Below, piece after piece: positions 44,900 through 53,975 of a stretch of 64,000 nucleotides of DNA; position 1 is the stretch's first letter; each line of letters begins with the position of its first letter. The DNA is from Isochrysis galbana (lineage: Eukaryota; Haptophyta; Isochrysidales; Isochrysidaceae). A program made the translations under genes and the position numbers. The notes under the pieces are model-generated. The model was not told where the DNA came from. It ran no database searches and was given only the letters and a program-made list of their open reading frames with translations. The stretch is from contig CM030931.1 in the NCBI GenBank assembly GCA_018136815.1, positions 4,098,148 to 4,162,147 of the forward strand, read 5' to 3'.

Positions 44900-45100
44900 T
44901 GCGCTTGCTGGCTGATATGGTGCTTTTGCTCAGGCTGTCGCGGAAGACCCGACCTTGGGAGTCTGACCCGCGCAAACGTTGAGTGCCCAACCGTGAGATA
45001 ATCAAAAAGTGAGTATGGGCATTACAAACTTTTCTGACGTGGCTCATTAGATGGTAGATGGTAGGTATAGGGCAAACGCTTTCCCAACGGGAAATGCCCC

Positions 45101-45565
45101 ATGAATATCATGGGCAAGGCGTGCAACCGCTCGCACGAATATCGAGGCGCATGGAAAGAAGGCGTATGGACGATCGTATGCGCATTTCCGCGTGCGAGCG
45201 CCGGACCTCCCGGAAAGCAACCAAAAGGCGGATTTTGCGCCCTAGGCGCCGAATGCCGCTATCTACACAAGTATGTCCACCTAGCCCGCCCTTCACGCCA
45301 CGCCAACACGCTGATCGCATACGCACTCACATTCAACTCCACACTTGGGTACCCAGGTGAAGGACCGGTCACCATTGTATCCTTCAACATCAACGGCGCC
45401 GGACACGGTGCCTTAGGCTCGGCGCTAGCCCAAGCGAGGAAAGCGAGGGTTGACATCTTACTCCTCCAAGAGCTTCACGCCTACGCAGATGGTAGACACC
45501 ACCGAGCGTGCATGACCGCCAAAGCGTTGGGATGGCAGATGGTGCACGCGCACCAAAGTCGCGTT
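45101..45565 (+). mobile_element. LINE fragment: CCCH plus start of APE endonuclease
   Basis: The plus strand encodes N-I-M-G-K-A-C-N-R-S-H-E-Y-R-G-A-W, a CCCH-like region, then F-N-S-T-L-G-Y-P-G-E-G-P-V and F-N-I-N-G, ending with D-I-L-L-L-Q-E-L-H-A-Y. These match the LINE segments T-L-G-Y-P-G-E-G-P-V, Y-N-I-N-G and L-L-L-Q-E-L-H-A-Y. The fragment lacks both element ends and stops within the endonuclease. It is opposite in orientation to the full-length LINE. Confidence 0.85.
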
Positions 45566-45665
45566 CCGTCAAAAGAGGACCAGGTGGTTTTTCAACATAT
45601 CTGTTTTCTTTTTAGTTATTAACAACAGTGGTACAAAACAAAGCTAATCGCCGTATACGAGATGT

Positions 45666-45985
45666 GCATAGAAACTTTTTCCTCTAAGGCCCACATTAAC
45701 GTAAAGTCGCCGTATACGAGATGTTTCGTTTACGCAGCACATGTGATTACTTGCAATCATTGTGCACGCCGTGCGTATGCGCATCGACTTCCCCCCTCGC
45801 GAGGGCGCCGTGCGTGCGCATAGAAACTTTTTTCCCTAAGGCCCACATTAACGTAAAGTAGCCATATACGAGATGTTTCGTTTGCGCAGCACGTGTGATT
45901 GCTTGCAATCATTGTGCACGCCGTGCGTATGCACATCGGCTCCCCCCCCCGCGGGGCGCCGTGCGTGCGCATAGCAACTTCCAGG
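45666..45985. repeat. ~150-bp tandem repeat, two copies and a partial third
   Basis: The word GCATAGAAACTTTTT recurs at 45,666 and 45,818, and GCATAGCAACTT at about 45,969. Units share GGCCCACATTAACGTAAAGT and GAGATGTTTCGTTT. The array lies just 3' of the copia-type gag frame and may belong to that element's end. Confidence 0.85.
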
Positions 45986-46003
45986 AAGGTGCACGCCGTG
46001 CGT

Positions 46004-47287
46004 TCACTCTTTCCGCGGGGCTTTCTTTGAGCGGGTTGTAGAGGGTGCAGATTGGCGAGGACAAAGTTCAGCGTGGTGGTCCGCGCCGCACGCTGGGCAA
46101 GTGGCCGTGGGCCGTTGGCATGCCGGCCGGTTATGCGGGCCAAGACAACGGAGGCAAATGGGGTCTGTCTTGGGGCGCTCAGAGCCACGATTGGACTTTC
46201 CTGGCGTTTTGGGCTTGGGTGATGCACCGGCAATGAATGCATGGGCAGTGGGGCGTTGGGCCGCGAGCTCAGCACGTGTCTGACTCACATACTCCTCATA
46301 GTGATCCACAAAGGTCTCATGTTTCATGCCCCGCACAAATTGGCGGATCCCGGAATAGACTGCGGGCAGAGAGTGATCAAAGAAAGCAATGAGGGTGGCA
46401 TCGTCAGGTGCCGGCTTGCCAGTGCGCCTTATCCCCGCCACAGCCGTGTTGATGTGGTCATATTGCCTACGGAGGTCCTCCAACTCCAAACCGGCCTTGC
46501 CGTCTATGACGTGTGCCTGTGCCATGGCTAGGTGATGCGCATAGTCAGTGGCATCGTCCCGCTTGGCGCTGAAGGTGCAACGAAGGTAACGCAAGGCAGC
46601 AACACCATCATTTGTGTGAGCGTGGAAGAGGGAGACTCGCAAAGATGCAGGCATGGCTTGCATGAGCAAGCCATATAGCCGAGTGTTGAGAGAGTCGTAG
46701 CTTTGTTGTTTGACCTCATCCTCTGCGGGGCGGGCGGCCGCTTCGTCAAGCAACGCTATCGCCTCCGTGAGTTTCCATGCCACATAGGCTGAGAAGAGGA
46801 TGGTCCAATCAACAAATTCGGAGCGCTCCCCAGAGAACACAGGCAGAGAGTCACGTTCCCCTGGGGCGCAAGCATAGGTCGGTAGCTGGCACAAGAGGAG
46901 AAACATCGCCGGTAGGCACAAGCCGCAGGGTTGGAAAGAGAGAGGGCGGCGCGAAGTTGCATTGAGGTGCCTAGGTAGAGAGGTGGAGGCGGCAGGGGGC
47001 CGGGGTGGTGTTGCAGGGTGAGTGTCAAGAAGGGAAACGCGGGGTTGACGGCCACGGTGATAGAAAGCTGCGTATCCGGAGCGCTTCTTCTTGAGGGGAA
47101 GCACAAGCGGTTCTTCTTCATCTGACTCAATTCCTTGCGCCTGCGCGTCTTTGTCAGCACGACTGTGGCCACCCGCATCAACGGTCACCGCCCACAAGCC
47201 CACCCAAATCTTGAGGACCACCTGTTGGATGAAGTGAAAGTGGATCATGGAGAGGTAGGTCCCCGTCTCATAGCCTAGCACTTGCAT
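46004..47287 (-). CDS. Copia-type Gag protein, no pol
   Basis: 427 residues from the ATG at 47,287; the frame is open upstream to 48,373 but that part is low complexity. Features: F-S-G-E-R-S-E-F-V-D-W and Y-D-S-L-N-T-R-L-Y-G-L-L typical of Gag of Ty1/copia elements, a long helical region (L-E-D-L-R-R-Q-Y-D-H-I-N), then Cys motifs C-L-R-C-x4-H and C-P-A-C-x3-H-H-x3-C as zinc knuckles, and a basic tail. No protease, integrase, reverse transcriptase or long terminal repeat was found within several kb, so the element is either non-autonomous or truncated. Confidence 0.7.
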   Translation of the reverse strand: MQVLGYETGTYLSMIHFHFIQQVVLKIWVGLWAVTVDAGGHSRADKDAQAQGIESDEEEPLVLPLKKKRSGYAAFYHRGRQPRVSLLDTHPATPPRPPAASTSLPRHLNATSRRPLSFQPCGLCLPAMFLLLCQLPTYACAPGERDSLPVFSGERSEFVDWTILFSAYVAWKLTEAIALLDEAAARPAEDEVKQQSYDSLNTRLYGLLMQAMPASLRVSLFHAHTNDGVAALRYLRCTFSAKRDDATDYAHHLAMAQAHVIDGKAGLELEDLRRQYDHINTAVAGIRRTGKPAPDDATLIAFFDHSLPAVYSGIRQFVRGMKHETFVDHYEEYVSQTRAELAAQRPTAHAFIAGASPKPKTPGKSNRGSERPKTDPICLRCLGPHNRPACQRPTATCPACGADHHAELCPRQSAPSTTRSKKAPRKE

Positions 47288-47578
47288 AGGGCCAAAGGGT
47301 GTGGTGAGAGAGGTGTGGTTGCCGGTGCGATGATGTTGGTTGTGGGTCGCGAGTCGTCGAGTCGAACGCGATGAGGACCTATGGAGGGGGGGCAAGATGA
47401 AAGCCCCAAAGAGGTCCACCTCCTTCAGAAGTGCGTGCAAGAGGTGGTAAGAGGGTGGTGAATAGCCACCCCCCCCCAAGAGGGGGAAAGGATAAGATGA
47501 TGCACGGAGTGGGCCGTGCAGATGAGGCGGGGCGCAAACGGCAATGCCTACGATCCTGAGGTAGTGAGGCGCGAGTGG

Positions 47579-47912
47579 TGAGAAGGGCCCATCAAGTGAT
47601 GGGGTCAAGGACAAGGAGGGCAGGAAAAAGGGGCCCTTGTGCAAGTGCAGGAGAGGGGTGAGTGCACCCCCCAATGATTCCACTCCCAGGGGGAAGTAGG
47701 AAAGGGAAGGAGAAGACGTCGAGAGTGCGACGTGTGTGTTTGGTCCTCGCTTCTCAAGTGAGAAGGGCCCACCAAGTGGTGGGGGTAGGAGCAAAGAGGG
47801 TAGAGGCAAAGGCCTTTGGTGCAAGTGCAAAGGGGGGGTGAGTGCAGTCCCCAAATCTCCTTCCAAGTGGGAGGAGAAGAGGAAAGAGGAGTACGTCGAA
47901 GGGGCGACGTTT
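47579..47912. repeat. ~180-bp tandem duplication 5' of gag
   Basis: Two diverged copies, 47,579-47,731 and 47,760-47,912, share GAGAAGGGCCCA, GGTGAGTGCA and GACGTCGA-type words in order. They sit in the upstream leader of the copia-type Gag frame. Confidence 0.75.
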
Positions 47913-48601
47913 AGCGTCCTCGCCTCAAAGTCCGCCGGAGCGGCGCCGAATGGCAAGTGTTCAGCGCGCTTTTTCGCGCAGGACCAATCCTGAGGTGGGC
48001 AGGCAAGATGGGACAGAAGGGGGCCACCCCCTCCCACTCCAAAGGCCTCCCAATGGAGTGAGCGAGCAAGCGCTCGGGAGGGGGTAGACGATGAGAGTGC
48101 GGTGAACGGCTCGTCGAGCGCGACGAGCGAGCGCCAGTGGGGCGAGAAGAGGCAGGCAGGCATGGTTGTGGCAGTGGCAGCCAGCCTCACCTGGGTGGGA
48201 GCTCCATGTTGTACTGGTACCCAGTAGTGGACCAGAGGGATTGCAAAAAGGATTACCAGCATTGTGAGGGATCGCGACAGACAGCTGAGCGATGGGGATA
48301 GAACCGAGCACTGAGGGCCACCTTGGGACAAAAACCAAGCAAATCTCCACTGTGCCACATGAGATTCCAACAAAACACTCAGCCTGTATCACACACATTA
48401 AGCTATCGTAAGAGAACAGGTAATAGTGTGTGACAGGTAGAGATGAGAAAGAACAGAATCGAAGTGAAGAGAGGAATGATAGTAACTTTGGCGAATGGGT
48501 CAGAAAGGCACTAGGGCACCTTGATTGGCTGAGGGTGTAGTTCACCAAGGGGGTGTCCTAGGGGTGCCTTGGGGTATCTGAGAATACATTGAGATTGAGC
48601 A

Positions 48602-49845
48602 TCAGAGGAGTCCGGAAGCATGAGGTGAACTGAGATCAAGTCCATGATGAATGTAGACATAGATTGAGAATGTTCCAGACGTTCGAGATTGACTCAGACG
48701 TAGCACATCGTGTGCAAGGGAGTGGAGACGATCATCGAGGTCAAAGTCCGGAAGGTTCGACTTGATGGAGGGAATCTTGCGGATTATTAGTAAGACTTGG
48801 CCGTGAGTAGAAAGTAAAGGACGGCGTCCTGTGATAGCTACGAGGCCGAATTCCTTACTGAGTTGTAGCCTGCCTTTCTTGTCTTCGATAAACATGGGGG
48901 TGCTGAGTTCCGTCGTTTTTTTGATCTTTGGTTTTCTTCCCTGAGCGGCCTTATATGTTCGCATGGAGTTGCGGGGGTCCGATACGGTACTGCCTCGTAC
49001 TAGGGTGGCAAACCTCGTTAGCGTGGATTCGAGGACTGGTATGTAGTGGAAATTGTATGCCTCGTAGTCTACTCTATAGAAGTCTTTTATAATGTATTTC
49101 CATGCAATTATATAGAGCGCTTTAAGGCTGTCGGGGGTGGTCGTACCGGGGTATGCGAAGAGTCTGTCTTTCGCTATCTGTGCACGCGACCTCTTAGGAG
49201 GAGGCGTGTGCTCTGCAAGAGCGTCTATGGTTTCGAATATCGTTTTGGTCGCGGGGCACCATGCTAGATGACTCGATCTTTCTTGGTGGTCGTGGCATAG
49301 TCGGCATTTGTTTGTCAGGCTATCTGGGAACCTGTTTCTAGTGCCGATCCTTCGGTGGGTAATATGTTTGAAGTGTAGATGTTTATCCGTGTGCTTTAGC
49401 AGCGGCGTTGTGTAGAGTCGAGCTATATGTCTCCATTCGTCTTTCGTGATGCTCAGTCTATTCTCCCATGCGGTCTTCGCCGCTTGCGCTGGGTGAAACG
49501 CGCGCATTGCTTGGGGGGACCCTTTCCTAGCGCCTCGTGCGCCGATTTCGGGCGGGGGTTGAGCCGTTGCGCTTCGTTCCGTGCGCGGCGCTTTGCCGCC
49601 TCTTGTTCGCACTCACAGATGCGGGACGAGTTGGGGAGGCCTTGCGCCACCTCCGGCCGCCAGCCTTTGCAGCCACGCAGGCTGCCGTGAATCATGAGCT
49701 TATGGGGAGATTGGATGTTTGCTGGCATGCTGATCTCTTTGCACGCCCGAACGGCGTAGTTTACCGGGATTGTTTTGCCGTCGATTTGAAGCAGCAGCTT
49801 CCGGGGGAAGCTCCCGTCGAGAAATGAGCCTTGTCCCGCTGAGCA
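48602..49845 (-). mobile_element. LINE copy with ~4-kb internal deletion
   Basis: On the minus strand from 49,845 the sequence follows the LINE N-terminal module (G-K-T-I-P-V-N-Y-A-V-R-A, S-P-H-K-L-M-I-H-G-S-L-R-G-C-K-G-W-R-P). It reaches A-L-G-K-G-P-P-K-Q-C-A-R-F-T-Q at about 49,490 and then jumps to the C-terminal part (A-W-E-N-R-L-S-I-T, L-L-K-H-T-D-K-H, C-R-L-C-x4-Q-E-R-S-S-H-L-A-W-C). Endonuclease and reverse transcriptase are missing. The 5' end is cut at 49,845. The 3' frame runs to 48,602 but LINE homology ends near 48,800. Confidence 0.85.
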
Positions 49846-50178
49846 GCGGACCCTCCAGCCCCCGCCGCGGAACGATCGACCAACGGAGCTCCACCTCCAC
49901 TGCGCCGCAACGCAACTCGAGGTACCGATGCCGGTGCGTCAGATGCGACAAACTCTCGCGCGCGGCCTGCCACTCGGGCAGGCGTAGCTCCTCCTCCACA
50001 CACCACCCGCCCAGCGCATCCACCGGCCACTCACCGCACGGGTCTCCCTCCGCCGTCTGCATCTCTCCTCTCCTGGACGGTCCGTCTGGGGTCCTCTGTG
50101 GTGTGCCCCCGAGCCGCCGCGCTCGACCGCGAGTCCAGGCGAAGGGGAAGGGGGAGGGCAAGGGGGAAGGGAAGGGGG

Positions 50179-50372
50179 AGAGAGCCGGCGGCAGGAGAGA
50201 GAGCCGGCGGCAGGACAGGAGAGAGCCGGCGGCAGGACAGGAGAGAGCCGGCGGCAGGACAGGAGAGAGCCGGCGGCAGGACAGGAGAGAGCCGGCGGCA
50301 GGACAGGAGAGAGCCGGCGGCAGGACAGGAGAGAGCCGGCGGCAGGACAGGAGAGAACCGGCGGCAGGAGAG
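50179..50372. repeat. 22-bp minisatellite, about nine copies
   Basis: Units of GAGAGCCGGCGGCAGGACAG plus two bases repeat in direct tandem with almost no divergence. Because 22 is not a multiple of three, the translation cycles through all three frames and all stay open. It borders the virus-like insertion. Confidence 0.9.
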
Positions 50373-50393
50373 AGAGAGCCCGAGCTAAACGCG

Positions 50394-50414
50394 CGCGCTT
50401 TTTGCGCGCGCTTT
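50394..50414. other. GC stem with T5 loop
   Basis: GCGCGCGC-TTTTT-GCGCGCGC is a perfect stem-loop 110 bp upstream of the 148-residue ORF. It looks like a transcription-end or processing hairpin of a compact viral genome, but this is inference. Confidence 0.5.
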
Positions 50415-50450
50415 CCACCGCGTTCTTTTGGGAGCGGCCCTCGTAACGAA

Positions 50451-51116
50451 ACGCGGGTGGAGTGTGTTTGTATTCAGTGTCGGTAGCGCACGAACCCCAA
50501 CTCCTGACCCTACCGCGCCTTGATGAACGAAGAATTGAATACTCACGCCGTCCAAACGTTGAATGAAGCCCGTAGGGAACTTTCCCGCAAATTGGTAAAG
50601 CCTAGCAATGTGTTGAACAGATTACCGGACGACATCACGAACAATATCAAGGATGAATTCAAAACGTTCTTCGAACGCTGTAAATTCGCAATGGTGGAAT
50701 TCGAGTTGCCCGACAACTGGCAAAATACTGTACTAACATTCACGTTGAATCCTAATGAAATGAAACTGCACCAAACAACAACAAAAAGAGGCAACTCATC
50801 AGATAATCAAGACGAATATGCAGTCTTGATTGGGCAATTCGCAGGTTTCGCACTCGGGTTGAAGAATAACGAGCTTAAAAACACTCATACACGCAATCTC
50901 GTTGACTTCAAATGGAATGGCCTAGTGATGACATTCACACCATCGACGATCTTCGCCGCTACCGCGTGACAAACGTTGAAACCCGTAACGAAACGCACAG
51001 ACACGGAATACAAACACAAACACGATGTTACGAGGCCTTAAGGACGCGCGGCGTCTTCCTCCCCGCGCGCTTTCTTCTTTTTTCGCCGCGCGGACTCACC
51101 CCAGCGTTTCGTTACG
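50451..51116. repeat. Three copies of CGTAACGAAACGC around a small ORF
   Basis: The 13-base word CGTAACGAAACGC occurs at about 50,450 (plus), 50,985 (plus) and 51,105 (minus). The outer two form an inverted repeat extending about 24 bp. A second inverted pair, GTGTTTGTATTC, lies at about 50,464 and 51,006. They frame the 148-residue ORF and may be element termini or viral promoter motifs. Confidence 0.7.
50523..50969 (+). CDS. Hypothetical protein in virus-like insertion
   Basis: 148 residues from the ATG at 50,523 (M-N-E-E-L-N-T-H-A-V). Codon use is far AT-richer than in neighbouring host genes, with many Asn and Lys residues. The first half is helical (L-N-E-A-R-R-E-L-S-R-K-L). The second half has beta-like stretches (F-E-L-P-D-N-W-Q-N-T-V-L-T-F-T-L). 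No domain recognised. It is flanked by the CGTAACGAAACGC words and followed by a giant-virus-like gene, so a viral source is likely but not shown. Confidence 0.55.
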   Translation: MNEELNTHAVQTLNEARRELSRKLVKPSNVLNRLPDDITNNIKDEFKTFFERCKFAMVEFELPDNWQNTVLTFTLNPNEMKLHQTTTKRGNSSDNQDEYAVLIGQFAGFALGLKNNELKNTHTRNLVDFKWNGLVMTFTPSTIFAATA

Positions 51117-51295
51117 GGTTTTATATAGCCGACGTGTATGACAAAAAAAAACTGGCACCGAATGAAGGCAAGGCGCCTCGGCGGCCAAGCAGCCACCCGC
51201 GTCAAAAAATCAAGCGCCCCCCCCCCCGAAAAAAAAATAAAAAGCACCCCAAAACAAAAGGCGCTCCCGTGTGCGTGCGAGCCTAAATTGTAACA

Positions 51296-52156
51296 ATGGG
51301 GAACGCCCCCGGGCGCGTCGATAGGAATGGCTTTGGAACGGGAAAGTACGAGGTGAACCTCCAGGACCCCAAGCAGGCATCTGCGAGGATGGGGTGCAAA
51401 ATGACTATCTTTTCCGAGCCCCACTCCAAAGGCGTGAGCTCGACCATACACGGCCCGTCGGTAGACGACCCGCAAGCACAAGACAAGCGCCGTGAAGAAG
51501 TCGACCTGAAGGCGATCGGGTGGACGCACCCGGTGCGCTCGCTCCACGTCGAGTGCAGTGCGGACTCGGTGGAAACACCAACACAGCTGGCCCTCCGCTA
51601 GTTCGAAGAGCACTGGCGAAGGATTCTCGCCCCTGAACCCGGTGTCCAAAAGTACGCGACCCGTGACAATGGCGGCGTGGGCTTTGTCGCGTCCGTTGCA
51701 CAGCGCGATGACGGTAGGCACTTGGTCGATGTACACGGCGAAGCCTCGCATCACGCGTTCGTGTGCGAGGACATGTTTGTTGGCATCAGCCACCTCTGCC
51801 CATTGACTGTATTGTCAGGAGGGTACGACAGAGTGAACGAGCTCAATGAAGCAGGGAACTCTTTGCTCTTCTACATCGGCGACCTCAAGTACGTCTTCGT
51901 GGGCATCGAAGTGTTCGAATTTGAGGCCGTCGACGAGATCGTCGCATTCGTATCGCCTGTAGGAGCGAACGACTTTCCGTATCCCTACGCCATCGATAAG
52001 ACCGGTAGGCATTACCTCATGCTCGAAAAGAAGCAGGGGTACATTGACCCGTACCACAGCTTTTACGACATCGAAAAGAAGTTCAAGCTGACACACGAGG
52101 AGTGCGGTATACATTCGATGCGCTCATTGAAGACGATCCTTTCAAGACAAGTGTGA
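51296..52156 (+). pseudogene. Giant-virus-like protein gene with in-frame TAG
   Basis: One reading frame of 286 codons from the ATG at 51,296 to the stop at 52,154-52,156 is interrupted only by a TAG at 51,599. The C-terminal half has G-N-S-L-L-F-Y-I-G-D-L-K-Y-V-F-V-G, then D-E-I-V-A-F-V-S-P-V-G-A-N-D-F-P-Y-P-Y-A, a signature I recognise from a protein family common in large DNA viruses of protists; its function is not known to me. Composition is intermediate between the host and the AT-rich ORF upstream. The single stop suggests a decaying endogenous copy, though a sequence error is possible. The antisense 251-codon frame is a shadow. Confidence 0.6.
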
Positions 52157-52320
52157 GGAGAGGTCCACGTCATGCGTGACGAGGAGGCCGCTGGAATTTT
52201 CATCGAGGGCGGGGGCACGCACTAGTAACCATGCATCCCCTTGCTCACAGGAGCGCCCTCATGGTGAGCTAGGCCCGGTGTCCTAGGACCGAGCTTTTTT
52301 GTATTTGATGCTGCTCGGCC

Positions 52321-52382
52321 AGAGTCCCCACGGGAGGGGAAGAAACCCTGAGGGAAAGGAGACCAAATGAAGGCAAGCCGCC
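52321..52382. repeat. 62-bp repeat, inverted copy of 39,224-39,285
   Basis: Exact reverse complement of 39,224-39,285. Flanked on the right by an AT-rich stretch. Confidence 0.9.
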
Positions 52383-52595
52383 TCATGCTATATATATCTA
52401 GTGTTAACTATTATAATCAATATGAAGTGTTAGTGTTTATGTTGAGTTTAAGTATTAATTAAGATGTGAGATATCTATTATCTATTAATTATAACTACAT
52501 ACATTACTCTGATTCAGTAATTTACGCTCTGATAAACAAACTACAAGACTACAAGCCACGAGTCAGACCTCACTTGTCATCATTCAGCACGTGTC

Positions 52596-52862
52596 ACGTT
52601 GGTGGTACCAGAGCATCAATGCTCAATGCGCACACTGGAGCTGATCGGACAACGAATTCATTCGCACGCCTCCAAGCATGCACTTCAATAACAAAAACAC
52701 GCGCTCACACGACGCGGAAGTTAGGAGACAAAGCAAAAGAAATACGGGCACCTCGCGACCAAGCTGGAAGCTGAGAGTGGTTTGCCCTCCACTAGCCACC
52801 AACTCCAACTCATAATGGAGGATACGTGAAAAGCTGCGGTCTGCGGTTTTGTCGCGCGTCAC
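52596..52862 (-). pseudogene. hAT transposase C-terminal relic
   Basis: The minus strand encodes V-P-V-F-L-L-L-C-L-L-T-S-A-S-C-E-R-V-F followed by L-L-K-C-M-L and R-M-N-S-L-S-D-Q-L. This matches the hAT dimerisation domain, whose core is S-A-x-x-E-R-x-F-S and then R-x-x-L-x. Part of the end (I-D-A-L-V-P) is shifted into another frame. No catalytic domain remains upstream, where the sequence is GC-rich and unrelated. It shows that hAT transposons exist in this genome and could have moved the 8-bp-TSD elements. Confidence 0.6.
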
Positions 52863-53464
52863 GCGTCGGGAATTTCGCGCCAGTCATTCCCGACCCCCCC
52901 CCCAAATAGTAGTATATTTATTGCCCATCGACCCCCGTCCCCCCCTTGGTATTGTGTCCATGTCCCTTAGACGGCCCCAAATTTCGCGAAATTTCGAACG
53001 AAATCGACGCTCGGAAAATGAGCCCAAATTTCGAAAAAAAATTCCGAAATCCTGGCCCGTCCCTACTCAGTGGTCAGTGGTGGCGGGGGGTTTGTACGAT
53101 GGGGAGCCATTGCCATCGCAGGCGAGCGCACGCATTCGCCTACTGAGGGTCTTGGCAGTTGTGTTGAGTGTTGAGTGCCCAACCCCTACCAGAAGGCAGG
53201 GGCTGAGGATGGTTGTGTACGTAGGCCCACCCATGGGGTGTCTGCGATGGAGGAGGGAGGAGGGAGGGGGAAGGGCGCGAGGCCCCCATTGACCCATACT
53301 TTGCAAAAGTAGGTTGACGAAACTAAAGGCCAAAGACAAAGTAATGAAGGGGGTAGGTAGTGTAAAGGTGGTGCGAGTGTTCTGGGGTACAGGCGATGGC
53401 GTAAGTCAGTACCGTGAGTACGTGGACCTTTAGAGCTAGCGGCAGTAGCCTATATCTTTAGAGG

Positions 53465-53600
53465 TTCCCCCCCCCCCCCCCCCACAACAGGGGAGGAGTG
53501 GAGAGAGGGGGGGGGGCTCGTGCCCCCCCATGGGTCAACCGAGTATACACTTAGTTGAATGCCAACTAGGTGTAAACTTAGTTGGGCCTTGGAGGTCTAA
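53465..53600 (-). mobile_element. LINE 5'-leader fragment with doubled hairpin
   Basis: The minus strand has hairpin CAACTAAG-TGTATA-CTCGGTTG just before the ATG at 53,531, then M-G-G-H-E-P-P-P. This matches the starts of the copies at 1,918 and 39,834. A second hairpin half lies 15 bp further upstream. The element is cut by a C19 homopolymer at about 53,467-53,485. Confidence 0.6.
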
Positions 53601-53975
53601 CTCAACATTTAAAATCGAAGGGAATTGCCTATTAGCTATAGCTAAGAGTATGCGCTGTGTTTGACGCAACGATGACAAAACTCAAGCTACCACGGTCCAG
53701 AGACTGCTCATTGAGCTTTGAATTGTGCTGTTGCGCCCCGCGCGCTAACTAGCACACTGTAGCACTGCGTATCACACCAGCTGCAACATTTCTTCTGCCA
53801 TGGTGGTCTTATGAGCTCGCATGCGGTAATAGGATATCGTCAATAGACCGTCTTGCTTTGGCTCACTATTCCCCCAACTCGACTAGTATTTGGAAAGGAT
53901 CCTGCCAGCTCGCCTAGATGTTATCGAAAGATGCGGCACAATCAAGCTCTTCGCACCGCATCAAAGCGTTTTCGT

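Noticed and set aside
48180..48260. Possible primer-binding site and LTR of the gag element
   Set aside because: GGGTACCAGTAC on the minus strand only loosely recalls a tRNA-complementary site, and I found no matching terminal repeats.
50179..50372. CRISPR-like array
   Set aside because: Units are contiguous direct repeats with no unique spacers.
51038..51793. 251-codon minus-strand frame
   Set aside because: Antisense to the virus-like gene, whose plus-strand frame has recognisable motifs and better composition; this is a shadow.
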